Positions 1 through 11,878 of a stretch of DNA of 64,000 bases are shown here, one piece after another. The DNA comes from Piper betle. Lineage: Eukaryota > Streptophyta > Magnoliopsida > Piperales > Piperaceae. The DNA is taken from the NCBI GenBank assembly GCA_033002965.1, contig JAURVB010001790.1, forward strand, positions 1 to 64,000, written 5' to 3'. The translations under genes and the position numbers were made by a program. The notes under the pieces are model-generated. The model saw only the letters and a list, made by a program, of their open reading frames with translations, was not told the DNA's origin and did not search any database. Positions within the stretch are counted from its first letter, which is position 1; every line of letters begins with the position of its first letter.

Positions 1-1864
1 CGGGGAGAAGGGAAGAGTTCCCGACGATGCTGCTAGCCAGATGGAGGCTGCCTTGCGTCCCCGGCGGCGGTGCTACTGGCTAGGAGGCACGCGCCTTGGT
101 GCAGCAAGGTGTCGCCTTGGGTAGCTTCTGTAAAACGTGGACTTTAGCCTTCCAATTAGTTGCTGGAGAAGGTTGTAGCTGATGGAGGACGTGAATCTGG
201 TTTTGGGTGCCAAGATAAAGCTGGGAGAAGAAGGACAAACCCTGCTTGTGGAGAAGAGAAGAATGGCGATGGGAAGAAAAAGAAGAAGAAGAAGAAGAAG
301 AAGGGTGGCAAACATGGGAATATGGTTTGACTCGATACCGACTCAAGTTTAAAAAAAATACTAACGCGTAACAAATCTTTAAAAAAATAATCATTTTAAT
401 GGGGTATGAATAAAGTTACTAAACTAATTAATTATTAGACAAAATCTACATGGACATAAATAATAAAAATACAGTTTTGATAAACGGTCGATAATTAATC
501 GGCGTACTACAAGCGATTAAATTAAATCGGATGGTTATAAGTAATTAATAAAATAAATATTTTAGTTTTACCATATTAAATTTAATAATAGGTAAATAAA
601 GTGATTATTTTAATAACGAGTCAGTAATGTAGAAAATAAGTTATTAAACTATAATCAGGTAAAACAATCACAAGCGTCGAACCTAAATAGCATAACGAAA
701 ATAAATAAAGTTCGAAACTTTATTGAGTTAAATAATTTAAAATAATTATATTAGTAGTATCTTTGAATTAGAATAATGCAAATTAATTTAGTTAATTTAA
801 TCAAACGACTTAATTAATTAAATTACTATTAATAATGATAGCGACTAAAAATTATAACCGTAAACTAAATCATCAAGATCGTAGTTAAGTAATTATCATC
901 TCAAAGGAAAATATACTAATAATAGTAATTAAATATTTGCTATCGGTTTATAATTATTTTATCAATTGTTAAGTATTAATTATGATTTGGATAATTAATT
1001 TAAAATGTAAAGTAGGGCTTAAATGATTATGTCACATGAATAATTAATTATCTCACTAGATTTGTTAACAATTTAATATTTAATATTTTCGAAAATGATA
1101 TATATATATTAGTCATTTAGTTGCATGCATTTCTACTCAAATAAAATTATACTTATGTATAATTTTATGTTCTCGTTCAGATTAGGATCGTTAGTCACAG
1201 CTGCGAGTTCACTTACAAACTATCCAGGTCGTATAATCATTTGAAATGTTGTATTTTCCCTATTTGGCAACCTTGGTCGACCTCAATTGCATTCCAACGC
1301 ATGGTGGTCAGATACTCAATTCAACAAAGATTCCACATAGTATCGGTAACTACGGGCTGCGGGCCACGTAGCGTGTGTGTGCATACATGGGATGCGTGGA
1401 CTGGATGGGGTGGCCACCCCTACCAGTATAATTGGAGCTTGGCATAGGCTCATAATTGCTAAAAGACTTATAAAATGATAATAGGGAATTGTATTGACTT
1501 ATTTCATTTAATTATGCGGCTTAGTGTTTTCATCACTAACGCGGAATTGCCTCTGACAGGGGAGCAGCTTTGGACTGAAGAATAAAAGTGACCCAGGTTT
1601 GGTGAATTGATAATAAAATTGGACTTTTTTATTATTCTCGTGTGTTATAATTGCGGCTATGGAAAATGGTCTGAGGCTGTGGGACAATTATTTTTTATAT
1701 TTTAGAGAACATGCTTTTTGTTTTTATGATTTATATGATTTATATATTGCCAGACTTAATTGTTGCTAGGTTAGTATTCATGTTCTGGAATATTGATCGC
1801 TACATCTATTACATATTTTTAAGTAACGTCGGGCCTGTTCCGGGTGGGTCATTACATTTTTGTC
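1..1864. other. Repeat-rich flank without a recognisable gene
   Basis: The first 340 bases are GC-richer and contain an AAG trinucleotide run at about 273-303. Positions 350-1160 are very AT-rich, with many TAATTAAT-type words. Positions 1160-1460 return to mixed composition. The reading frames here are short and of low complexity, and I could support none as a gene. The composition and position suggest transposon-derived DNA, possibly LTR sequence, but I found no terminal repeats. Confidence 0.4.
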
Positions 1865-2478
1865 ATTCCAAACCCTTCTGGTATGTCATTGCCTAGGGCA
1901 TATGTGGGAGATCTGTTGATCCAATAACAAATTGTGCTCATGACCTCACCCCAGAAGCGTTTAGGCAACTTGCTTTTAGGCAACTTAGCTCAAGAAAACA
2001 TGCTTCTAATCCTCTCAGAGATGGTCCTATTCATTCTTTCAGCTACTCTATTATTTTGAGGAGTATAAAGAACTGTCTTCTCATGCCTACTATCATGCTT
2101 GTTACAATATTCATCAAAGTCAACAGAACAATATTCACCACCATGATCTGCTTCTAAGGCATTTTAAGAGTTTGTTGGTTTCTCTTTCAAACAATACATG
2201 AAAATTCTTAAATATGTCAAACATCACTTTTATTTTTCATGCTTTAAGCCCACACCTTTATAGAAGTATCATCAATAAAAGTGATAAAATAAATAGAACA
2301 GCCAACAGATTTTACCGTCATAAGGCCATACACATCAGTGTGTACCAACTCAAAAATTTCTGACTTCCTTATACTTATGCTAGTAAAAGATGTCATACGT
2401 TGTTTCCCCACCAAACAATGGTCACAAGGACTAATGGAACACCCTAAATCCGGTTTACACTCGAGAACCAAACTAGAA
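1865..2478 (-). pseudogene. Ty1/copia retrotransposon integrase fragment (degraded)
   Basis: Read on the minus strand, this stretch gives the end of the GAG-pre-integrase zinc motif (CDHCLVGKQ) followed by the start of an integrase core (VHTDVYG, then FITFIDD). Further on, with frame breaks and stops, come the blocks RSDHGGEYC-like, TPQNN and RMNRT that are characteristic of copia integrases. The frame is broken by stops after about 75 residues and again later, so it cannot encode an active enzyme. It ends near 1865 in the middle of the integrase. In element order it continues the gag/protease fragment at 4880-6361, so the two were probably one element later split by an insertion. Confidence 0.8.
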
Positions 2479-4870
2479 TGTCACTAGTCCCGGTTAGGTC
2501 AGCTAATCCGAACCCAACCTTGTGGATCTACTCTCGGCGTCTTGAGATGGAAGATATCTATCGTTATGCATTGATGAATACACAAAAATAAACCTAACAT
2601 GCTACTACATGAATGACACAAAAACTAATTTGCATACCAAAATAATTTTGATGAAAATCAATAAAATTATATACATCATGTACAATTATATACATCAATA
2701 TACGTTCGTTGCATCATATTTTTCACATAAACATTTAATTCGATCACATTAAAACATTCTCAACATTTGCGTCTCGACCCACCTGTTCATTCTATTCACA
2801 TTTTACTTTTATCATTCGACTTGCACACTAATATCTGTTTCAAATCATAATATCAATATATATTTCTATTTACCACAATCTTCATAAGTATTTCATTGTT
2901 CATAATAACATAACAACATAATTAAAACAATCAAAACAAATATTCAATCGGTGTGTGCGTGTGTGCAAGAGACATGATACTACTTGTTCAGGCTTGCACA
3001 TCCTACTCATGATCATCACCTACATATATTATAAAAGCACATCAACAACGAGTGTTACTGGTCCAAAAATATAACTAATATCAAACTAGCTATGATTGCA
3101 AACTCTCATATGAAAGAAAACATTCATATACTTCTCATGAACTCTCTGAAGGGCACCTACTGAGGAGCCACTGGGCTGCAGACTCAGTAGCATCCTGAAC
3201 TGACTGTTCTACTACTGCTGATTTTCTCATTTCATTTTTTGGTCCCTCGAGACTACTAGTATATTGTAAGCCCTCTCCTTACCTCTATAATTCTCCTGGC
3301 ATTGAGCACGAAGACCGAGTACTCTCAAACAGTCGCCTTTAGTACCCTTTGAACCACAAGTTTGGACATGCGCTATACTAAACAGTACTCGTAAACCTCC
3401 ACGTTTCTTCGGGTGTGAGGAACTCAAAATGAAAGTTGTCAAGATCCTTCGGGATTGGAATAGCCCGCTCACTAATCTAAAGCCCGCTTTGACTGGCACA
3501 TGCACCCGCTCATGGTATGTATAAGTCGGTTTTCCCATCTCTCATCTCATTGAAAACTCGATAAAACTATATATAAGTCTAAGAAGGGATTTATATAATA
3601 TGCCTAAAGGCAACTTGTGGTGGATCTTATTTTTAAAAACATATTCGAGGGATCCCATCCTGAAGGATTATTAATCCGAAAGATCGATCAATTAAATGAC
3701 CCGAGTTAAGTGAGATTCGATAAAATGCTACTTAACTTATTCTGCAAGTAATAAAATAATACACAATAGAATAGAGCGTAAAATAGAAACCGAGTCCTAA
3801 ATGGACCTGGTAGAAGCTGCAATCGTATCCACGCGCCTAGGCAGCGAGCTCCTACTCCGTAGCTACACATCAAGACTAAATACTAACGCCCAGTATAATA
3901 AATGAATGCTACACTCGTCATCAATCCATACAAAATAACAACTATTTACATTCATTTAAATTCAAACTATAATTCATTATTATCATTTGTTAACATGCAT
4001 TTAAATTTAAATCAACATCTATTTACAATCAGACCAAAATCATTAAACAATCAAATAAAATTGGATAAATTTCTATTCGTAATCGTCGGTCATGCGGCGA
4101 CGGCAACAAGGTTGTGACTGGCTCGAGTGAGGATCGTGGGGAAGAGGGAAGGGAGAAAAAGAAGTAGGAAATTGGGTGAGGAGGTTGGTGGCGGTTGGAT
4201 GGTGACAATGTCTAAGGTGTGGAATAAATAGATGTTAGAGGGGAAGAAAACGAGTGGTTGGTGAGAAAAATGAATGGCTGAGGAGAAAAACGAATGGTTG
4301 GTGAGAAAAACAAATAGTTGGTAAGAAAAACGAAGGGTCAGTGAGAAAAATGAAAGGTTGGTGAGAAAAACTAATGGTCAGTGAGAAAAATAAATGGTCA
4401 ATGAGGAAAATAAATGGTCGATGAGAAAAACGAATGGTCGTCTCGTAATTAAAACTTGACTCGACTTTGACTATAGAAAAATAATACTAACTCGTAATAA
4501 TTCTAAAAAATCCAAAAAATAGGGAAAAATCTCATAAAACATAATACATATAATATTACAATAACATGCTCTATAACTAATAACCCACCCAAATTGACCG
4601 TAACGCATCCTAATGCGCTATTTGGCCTAAAAATAATTCTACGATCTAATTACAATAAATAAAGAAAAATCTGGTGTACATTTCATATATTCTAATAGCT
4701 GATTCAGTTATTGTCTTATTGACGTTATTATTATATACTTGGGCACACATGACTCTCATGGTTCATAACACAAGACCGGCCTCAGCTAGGTATGTTTATT
4801 CTGAAATTGACCCGACTGAAAATAATGATCGAACCGACCAGTTCAGACTATAAAACCCTGACTCGAGTCA
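2479..4870 (-). mobile_element. LTR-like insertion, probable solo LTR of a Ty3-type element
   Basis: This roughly 2.4-kb segment has no coding sequence and sits between two collinear pieces of a copia polyprotein, which is why I treat it as a later insertion. It begins TGTCACTAG and ends CGAGTCA, matching the TG...CA rule for LTR ends. I could not find a matching 5-bp target duplication (TAGAA on the left, TGGTT on the right), so the exact limits are uncertain. The length and lack of internal genes suit a solo LTR of a large gypsy-class element. The orientation and family are guesses. Confidence 0.45.
4256..4435. repeat. 20-bp minisatellite, nine copies
   Basis: Nine consecutive 20-bp units of the form GGTTGGTGAGAAAAACGAAT run without any length change. 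The differences between copies are substitutions, for example GGTCAGTGAG and GGTCAATGAG in later copies. The array lies inside the LTR-like insertion and stops cleanly at GGTCGTCTCG. Confidence 0.9.
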
Positions 4871-4879
4871 TGGTTTTAC

Positions 4880-6350
4880 AATTAATTTTGATGTCCTTGA
4901 CCTTACGAAAGAGATTTAGCTACTTCAACGTCTCTAGTCCCCTCTCACTCATGTGTCCTAATCAATAATGCCACAAATCAGCAGTGGAATCAAGTAAGGA
5001 GATATTAACCTCCCCTCTAACTATACTCGTCTCAGTCATGTACAAACTATACTATTTCTTCCCTTTTAGCAACAATAAGAGAACCTTCAACAAGTTTCCA
5101 CATACATTGTACACATTGTAAACCAAATCCTTCATCATCAAGCACCCCGATTGACAATAAACTCATCCTCAAATCTGGAATATGTGTGACATTTTTAAGC
5201 ATCAATTTGCAACTGATGTTTGTTACTGTATGCACATCTTCAAGTTCCACAATTTTTGGAAGTATATCTATTTTTCATCTTCACTATACCTAAATCCGAA
5301 GGTTGAGTAAGGTAGTAAAGAAATTTCTACTTGGATTTCTGCATGGAATGATGCTCCCGAGTCAACTACCCAACTAGCATTACAATCAGTAGTCAAACAA
5401 TCATTCCCACAATCAAAAAGAATCACCAAGTCATCATGTACAACTTTAGTATTTTTTTCTCCTTGATCATCATTGTCCTTATTTTTCAAGTCTTTCTTAA
5501 TCTTCCAACAATCCTTTTTGATATATCATGTATTGTCACAATAATAACAGTTCAAGTTCTTCCTGGATTTAGACTTTCCTCGACTCTTGTCCCTTTTATC
5601 TGTGTCTCTACTTCTTGATCTACCTCTTGCCTTTTCTGATACTAATGCTTAAGACGCTGAAGTTGGTAGAGATTTTCTTCTCACCTCCTCTTCAGTAAAC
5701 TGCTTGTTACCATGTCCATTGTGAATTTTTCATTTAGAGCAGCATTGCTCAAAGAGATCACCAGTGTTTCCCAGCTCTCTCAGGCAATGTATTGAGGAGC
5801 AGGATAGCTTGTCATTCCTCAGCTAAAGTCATCTTCATCCTGGCAAGTTGAGTAATAATATTTTTCATCTCATTGAGATGCTCACTTATGTCAGTTCCAT
5901 CCTTATAGCTCAAGTTCACTAATTTCCTTATCAAAAGGGTTTTATTGCTAGCAGTATTCCTCTCATAAACTTCTTGGAGTTTATCCTATATAACTTTTGA
6001 GGATGTCAATTCGTAAACATGATGATACACAACTTCATCTAAACATTGTCTCAAACAGGTCATAGCCTTCCTATCTAACTTATTTCAGTCTCTATCAGTC
6101 ACTTCCACATAGTTTCTGACCAATAATAGGTTCATATAAATCTTTAGAATATAAATTATCAATGATTTTTCCTTTCCAATAGTATCAGTTACTCGGCCCT
6201 TTAAAAGATATCATCTTAACATGCTTCTCATCAGCCATCTTATTAAAATATAAATAACAAACACACCAACTAAGCTCTTAGAAATTTCGTCGAATACCTA
6301 GCGAGCATCAAATATCATCAACAACTAAAATTTGCAAACCAAACAACTTG
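4880..6350 (-). pseudogene. Ty1/copia gag-protease fragment (degraded)
   Basis: On the minus strand, reading from 6350 down, are gag-like sequence (6240-5560), a CCHC zinc knuckle near 5505-5556, the aspartic protease active site (WVVDSGASFH, about 5346-5375) and the first half of the GAG-pre-integrase motif (LGHMSERGL near 4925). Several frameshifts and stops interrupt it. In the knuckle the residue normally His reads Tyr and a neighbouring codon reads TGA, so nucleic-acid binding is lost. The order gag, protease, pre-integrase is that of Ty1/copia. The reading breaks off at about 4880, where the LTR-like insertion begins, and resumes at 2478. This is a dead copy. Confidence 0.82.
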
Positions 6351-6361
6351 GCTCTGATACC
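6351..6361 (-). other. Primer-binding site of the minus-strand copia element
   Basis: The minus strand reads GGTATCAGAGC, the sequence complementary to the 3' end of initiator methionine tRNA that most plant copia elements use as primer-binding site. It lies just upstream of the gag remnant in element orientation, so the element's 5' LTR should lie immediately to the right (from about 6362). The usual leading T of TGGTATCAGAGC is replaced here by A (AGGTATCAG). Confidence 0.8.
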
Positions 6362-6878
6362 TCATATTAGGATTAACCAAATAACTAAATCCTCATTTCA
6401 ACATATAAGGATGATAGATGTACCAATCAAAATAGACAGAGGCGATATGAAATACCTTCCAACAAAAGCAAAACAATTTTATGGGAAAAACCCAAATTTA
6501 AGGAAAAACCATTAGGCAAACGATCAGATCAAATTCATTATATCACAACTTTGATATTAGAAAAGATCCACAGGACAATAAACTCTCCAATACCAATTTA
6601 TTGTAATTTCTACAAAATTAGTATTAACTACAAATAAATAGAAGAACAGAAAAATATTAAAGATTAAAAACTTGACGAGGTTAACATTGACGATTACAAA
6701 CGAATTTCAACAAAAAATTTACATTTCTTCCATCCACATAATTTTCCTTTCTCTCTAGTGGCCCTTTTTCTCCAAAACCCAAAAACCAAAGAAAAAAGCG
6801 GCTGACATTGATTTCATATCTTTTGACGAAGTAAATCTACAAAATCTTAATTTTTATCCAAAACAGAGTTATTATTTT
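6362..6878 (-). mobile_element. Probable 5' LTR of the minus-strand copia element
   Basis: This AT-rich, non-coding sequence directly abuts the primer-binding site on the side where the 5' LTR must lie. I cannot define its outer end, because the matching 3' LTR is not in the window and the next recognisable sequence belongs to a second copia element on the opposite strand. The assignment rests on position only. Confidence 0.4.
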
Positions 6879-8721
6879 ATGTATTTATGGAAGAGGGACA
6901 ACCTAACACTCACAATGCTCCACCAACCTGCTCCCAAGCCGCCGATGGCCGCCCCGACTCATGTGAGTCACAGCAACTTAGAGCTCACTCCTTCACCTCC
7001 TCTCCTCGATCCTCTATCTTCCACGCCGTCACTTGGCCCTTCCCCACCCCACCCCACCCAAACCTCCGTCTCACACGCATCCCATGACCACAAGATCATG
7101 ACCGGCTCTGTCAAACTCTAAGTTCTATCTTTCCACAATGCATCCTCTCCCTCTTCCTACTCATGAGCACATACCCACCTATTTTAGTCGAGCCTCTAAG
7201 CATGAGCATTGGCGTTCAGCCATGGCCGACAAAGTCCTTGCCTTCAAAACTAAACTTGGTTCCTTGTAACACTTCCTTGCGGACTAACACCTAATGGATG
7301 CAAATGGGTCTATTGTGTCAAACAATAACCCGACCAAACACTTCATGATTACAAGGCAAGACTTATTACTAAAGGGTAATATCAAAGAGAGGGCATTGAT
7401 TACTTTGACACCTTTAGTCCAACAGTCAAGCCTAACCCGATTCTAGTTGTTTTAACATTTGCTTCGTCCTACAATTGATTCATTAAAATGTCACTATGAA
7501 TGATCAATTAAAGGATGAGGTAATTATGTCTCGGCGAGAAGGGTTTGTCAATTCAATGTTTCCTAATAATTTGTGCAAACTTCATTAGTCACTCTACGGT
7601 CTTAAACAATCACCACAAGCATGGTAACATCATTTGTTTAGTAATGGAGCTAGGACTTATTGGATCGCGAGCTGACACACCATTGTTTATTTAACATTAT
7701 GGTTCTGACGTGGTTTTCCTTCTTGTTTACGTGGACGAAATTATCTTTACAAGGAGCTCCTCTACCTTTATTAATCAGGTCATTACTGATCTTCAAAATA
7801 CCTTTGTCATGACCGACCTTGATCCTTCACATTACTTCCTAGGCAATGATGTCGAATAGACTCAGGGCACCATTCACCTCTCTCAGCAAAAGTTGGCTCC
7901 TGATCTTCCAGCACGCCTTCACACGGATGGTGCTAAACCATTATCTACTCTAATTGTCCAAGGCTCAAAGCTTTCTAAACACTCCAACACCCCCTTTTGT
8001 GATCCACCCCTTTATCAGACAGCGGTTGGTGCCCTTCAATACCTAACTCTAACACGGCCTAATATTTAATATGTTGTGCATCAAGCCTCCCCTTTTCTGA
8101 TCCACCCCTTTATCAGACAGCGGTTGGTGCCCTTTAATACCTAACTCTAACACGGCCTAATAATATGTTGTGCATCAAGCCTATCAGTTTCAGCACTGTC
8201 CAACAGATGTCCGCTGGCATGCAGTTAAACGCAAACTTCGCTACGTCATAGTCACTCTAAGGCCAGTTCAACCACTTGTGCTTATGGCGTACTCAGACGC
8301 TGATTGGGCTGGTTGTCCAGATGACCATTGTTCCACATCTGGTTTTTGTGTCAACCTTGGATCCACTTTGATTTCTTGGCGCTCCAACAAGCAAACAACC
8401 GTCTCACGCTCCTCTACCGAAGCTGATCAGTACTGAGCTTTAGCCACCATAACTGTGGTTGCTTCAACTTTTTCGGAAGTCATCACACAGGTGCCCATTT
8501 TGTGGTGTGCATCAAATCCTGTATTCCATGCACGAACGAAGCATATCTAGTTGAACTATCATTTCACTCAGGATCGAGGAGCACGAGGTTGTCTTCAGGT
8601 TCGTTATGTTCCGACCAAAGACCAGATTGGTGGTTAGCTCACCAAGGGACTAAGTCGCATGCAGCACACTCAATTAACTATCAAGCAAACCGTTGTTAAG
8701 TCCCCGTTGAACTTGGGCGGG
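6879..8721 (+). pseudogene. Ty1/copia reverse transcriptase-RNase H relic
   Basis: In several frames the plus strand shows a proline-rich linker, then HPMTTRS (about 7078-7098), the block that precedes copia reverse transcriptase. RT blocks follow, including SLYGLKQSP (frame-broken near 7590-7620) and LLVYVDE at about 7721-7740, where the catalytic YVDD reads YVDE. RNase H follows with YSDADWAGC near 8287-8315 and SRSSTEA near 8406-8426. Gag, protease and integrase are absent upstream, so the copy is 5'-truncated. Stops and frameshifts occur throughout and a 98-bp block is duplicated at 7991-8182. A purine-rich tract (CTTGGGCGGGAC) just before TGATAACAAT at about 8721 could be the polypurine tract before a 3' LTR. 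Confidence 0.85.
7991..8182 (+). repeat. 98-bp tandem duplication inside the copia relic
   Basis: Copy 1 (7991-8088) and copy 2 (8089-8182) both run from CCCCTTTT(G/C)TGATCC to GCATCAAGCCT. They differ by single substitutions and a short deletion in copy 2. The duplicated block covers the RT region around the TAVGALQYL motif. The high similarity indicates duplication after the element had died. Confidence 0.9.
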
Positions 8722-9560
8722 ACTGATAACAATCCTCCTGATCATTGTCCATCATCTACAGAGACTCCAAATAACTTGCACTCTCTTGACCGTTGTCCAC
8801 GACCGCCAATCCTAATTCGTGTATTATATATATGTTTATCATAAATGAAAATGAATTAGAATAAAAACTTATCATTTTACAATCAATAAATGATTAAATT
8901 AGGCATAATATTCAAAATCAAGTAAAATCCAGTTGAACCGATTAAACCAAGCGCATCGTCTAAAAGTCCGGTACAAAGTCCGTGATAGCATTTAAAATTA
9001 TGGTCCAAGCTAAGTGCAAACGACCGAGGTCAGCATGATTGTCCAAATTCCAAACAACAATGCAGCGCCTAAAAATAAATAAATAATGGCTTTCTCTTTA
9101 GCATTTAGCACCGATTATCAGCTTCAACATCATATATGTTAATAGCATTTCCACAATCCTATTATCCCTCCATAAAAAAGTTAATTACCCAACACTTCTC
9201 TAGCTTGTGTGACTGACAAGTTACAGTACTTGGGGCATGTTGGAAGCTACTTTGGTTGAAAGCTACGATCAGTCTTGATCAAGTTCTTCGTTTTGTTAAT
9301 TTTCTTCAAAAAAATCATTTTGTCGATGCACTTTCTCTTCTCGTTGTCTGACCCTTTCAGTTTGAAGTACTGGTTCTAAGAAATGTAGGTGTTAAATCAA
9401 GTAACGTGAAACATATTTATGGAAGTCAATGAAATAAGTAAGTGGCTTTAGAGCCCACGCAGTGTAGGAAAATCGCCAACGTATACCCGGCCGAAGCAAG
9501 AAATCTCTATAAATTTAAGGCATAGAGAAGTCTGTGTTTTCATGCATGTTACAGGCTGCA
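8722..9560. other. Intergenic; possible 3' LTR start, then WAT1 promoter region
   Basis: The first 100 or so bases after the copia relic (TGATAACAATCCTCC onward) may be the beginning of its 3' LTR, but no second LTR copy is available for comparison. The rest is AT-rich, with no coding signal, and leads into the promoter of the transporter gene. Confidence 0.4.
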
Positions 9561-9581
9561 TATTATATATATATATATATA
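9561..9581 (+). promoter_or_regulatory. TATA-rich element upstream of the WAT1-related gene
   Basis: A TATTATATATATATATATAT run lies 34-54 bases before the ATG at 9615. It is the only TATA-like sequence close to the start codon. If it is the TATA box, transcription would start at about 9590-9610, giving a very short leader. It could equally be a plain TA microsatellite. Confidence 0.5.
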
Positions 9582-9614
9582 GACCAATTTTGAGGGGAGT
9601 GGAAAGTTGGAAAC

Positions 9615-11878
9615 ATGGTTTTTTCATTATCTACCTCTTCTTCTTTTTCTGCAAGTAGGTTTGCTCCACATGCAAGCCTTATTTTTGTTCAGGCCAGCGC
9701 AGGAGGTTATGTGGTGCTAAGCAAGGTTATGCTTGTCCGAGGAATAAGTTCTACAGTTTTCCTTCTTTACCAATTTCTAATTGCCACAATCTTCATGGCC
9801 ACTCTGGCTCTTGTCTCCGAGAGGTGAAATACTTTGAAGTAATTAATGAACAGCAAGCTTTAGCTTTTGCAGTTAAGTTTGAGCTCCTAATTTCTGAACC
9901 ATGTAATATTGTTCATTGTTGCAGAGGAAAGAGACCACCTCTCACAAAGTTCATTTTGTTTCGAATTTTCCTTCTAGCTTTCGTTGGGTATGGAATGATC
10001 TTTCTGTCCTCTAATATCTGATTCATTAGTACTTGAAACAATGTGTTTTGTTATGATTGTCTTATTAATATATTTTAATTCAGGATTACTGCATCAATGA
10101 ATTTGTTATCAGCTAGCTTATACTACATAACGAGCACAGTACAGGAAGCAATCCTTACCTTGATCCCTGTGTTCACCTTCTTCTCGTCTATCCTCTTAAA
10201 AGAAGAAAAACTTGGAATCAACACATGGTGGGGAAGAGGGAAGATAATTGGTACAGTTTTATCCGTTACTGGAGCTCTTACTCTGATTTTATGGCGTGGA
10301 GCTGCGGTTGATGATCTTTTGCACAACATGAGTATGGTGAATTGGCTGCTGGGATTGCTTATGGTTGTTTTCGGGGTTCTTGCTCTCACTACATGGATTT
10401 TGATGTTGGTGAGTTGAAAAACGTACATGCTATATATATATAATTGACATTGATATGGTAATACAATAGTGTGAACATTATCAAAGTCTTCTTTCCTGAT
10501 AAAAGCGAAAACACTGTGATTTGCAGAGGCCAATGACAAAGATTTACCCGGCAGAGATTTCACTAAATGCTATGATGTTCTTCTTGGCAACCTTACAAAC
10601 AGCAGTGTTAGCTTGTGCTACGAGTCGCAAGGCCTCCCAATGGCGGCTAAAATGGGACCTTGAGCTTGTGAACATCTTCTTTGGGGTATGTATAAATATA
10701 GCATTACCTCCGTCGTCTAATCCCAGCTGCGTCTTTCATAGTTGAAAGAATTGAAGTGTCAGTTCATACAATGAGTTTGCAATAAGACATTTAGATGGTT
10801 CATTCAAATATTTTCCCTGCTTTTGATTATAACGGGGAAATATAGAGGATGGAGTGTGTGGGTAAGGACTAAGGTTCATGATTAAAATATTCCCTATAAT
10901 GCAATTTTGGAGAGCTTGCAAACACACAAATTTTCAATTGCTTAAAACTTGGCTTTGAAGGAAAAAATGGCTAAATCATATGTGAATGATTGTTGGAAAG
11001 AAAATTGGTTAAAAATCTTGTGAATGGTTGTCAATTGTATTGAATTTTATGCTTTGAAAACTAAATTTACTTGGTCAATAATCATGAATAACACGTTATA
11101 TCTTATCTTTTCTCAATGGGAACATGCCCATTGCCCCAAACAAGTGAACCGAAATCAAAAAAATAAAAAGGGTTGATTTACATATCCACCGAAATCTCTT
11201 CAAGTGGAGGAAATTTCAGCTCCAAACAAGTCTAACATGCAAGTCCAAACTTAATAAGTAATAAATTAGAGATTGTTTAGTATAAACTAGTATAAATATT
11301 CTCATGCTAGCTCAAGAAAAGGTTATTACTTTTTTATGCAACCGTCGTTATAATCTAATGGCTCATATTATAAATTTAAGTAGACTCGAGAATATTGGGT
11401 TATCCATGCTTTTAAAATATATTTTTTTTATTTAAGATATATCTTCCCTGGTAAGTTAATTTTAATGACATTTTGGATGCCACAAACTTGATTTGTAGGC
11501 ACTTTTCTACAGTGGGTTATCAAATTTATTTGTCACTTGGACAGCCACAGTGAAGGGCCCCATCTTTGTGGCCACCTTCGCTCCCCTGGGGTTGTTATTC
11601 ACTACCATTCTTGAAACCATGTTTTTAGGCCAAATCTTGGACTGTGGAAGGTAAACATAAATTTGGTTCTTTGAAACAGGCATTCAATATATACCAGCTA
11701 ATATCCATTTTTGTTGTTGTTGAGTTCGTTAATGTTTAAATGGTTTATGCATAGTGTTGCTGGAGCAGCTCTTGTAGTTGGAGGGCTTTACATTTTTCTC
11801 TGGTCTAAAGCCAAGGAAGATTCATGCTGCAGCTCAGTGAAAGTGGAGAATCCCCATGCCTCCCCTTTGTTAGCCTAA
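9615..11878 (+). CDS. WAT1-related (nodulin MtN21-type, EamA) transporter
   Basis: This is an integral membrane transporter of the plant drug/metabolite transporter superfamily. Family members move auxin or amino acids across the tonoplast or plasma membrane, but the substrate here is not predictable. I model six exons: 9615-9823, 9925-9987, 10084-10408, 10527-10685, 11499-11650 and 11755-11878. All have GT-AG introns in consistent phase and give 343 residues. Family marks are the first membrane segment with YVVLSKVML, the loop SERGKRPPLT, TLIPVFTFFSS in the fourth segment, ILWRG, and the second EamA repeat with VTWTATVKGPIFVATFAPL, GAALVVGGLYIFLWSK and a polar C-terminal tail. It is shorter than the usual 360-400 residues, mostly in the N-terminal half between segments two and three. 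An AATAAA lies about 75 bases past the stop. No frame damage is seen. Confidence 0.93.
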
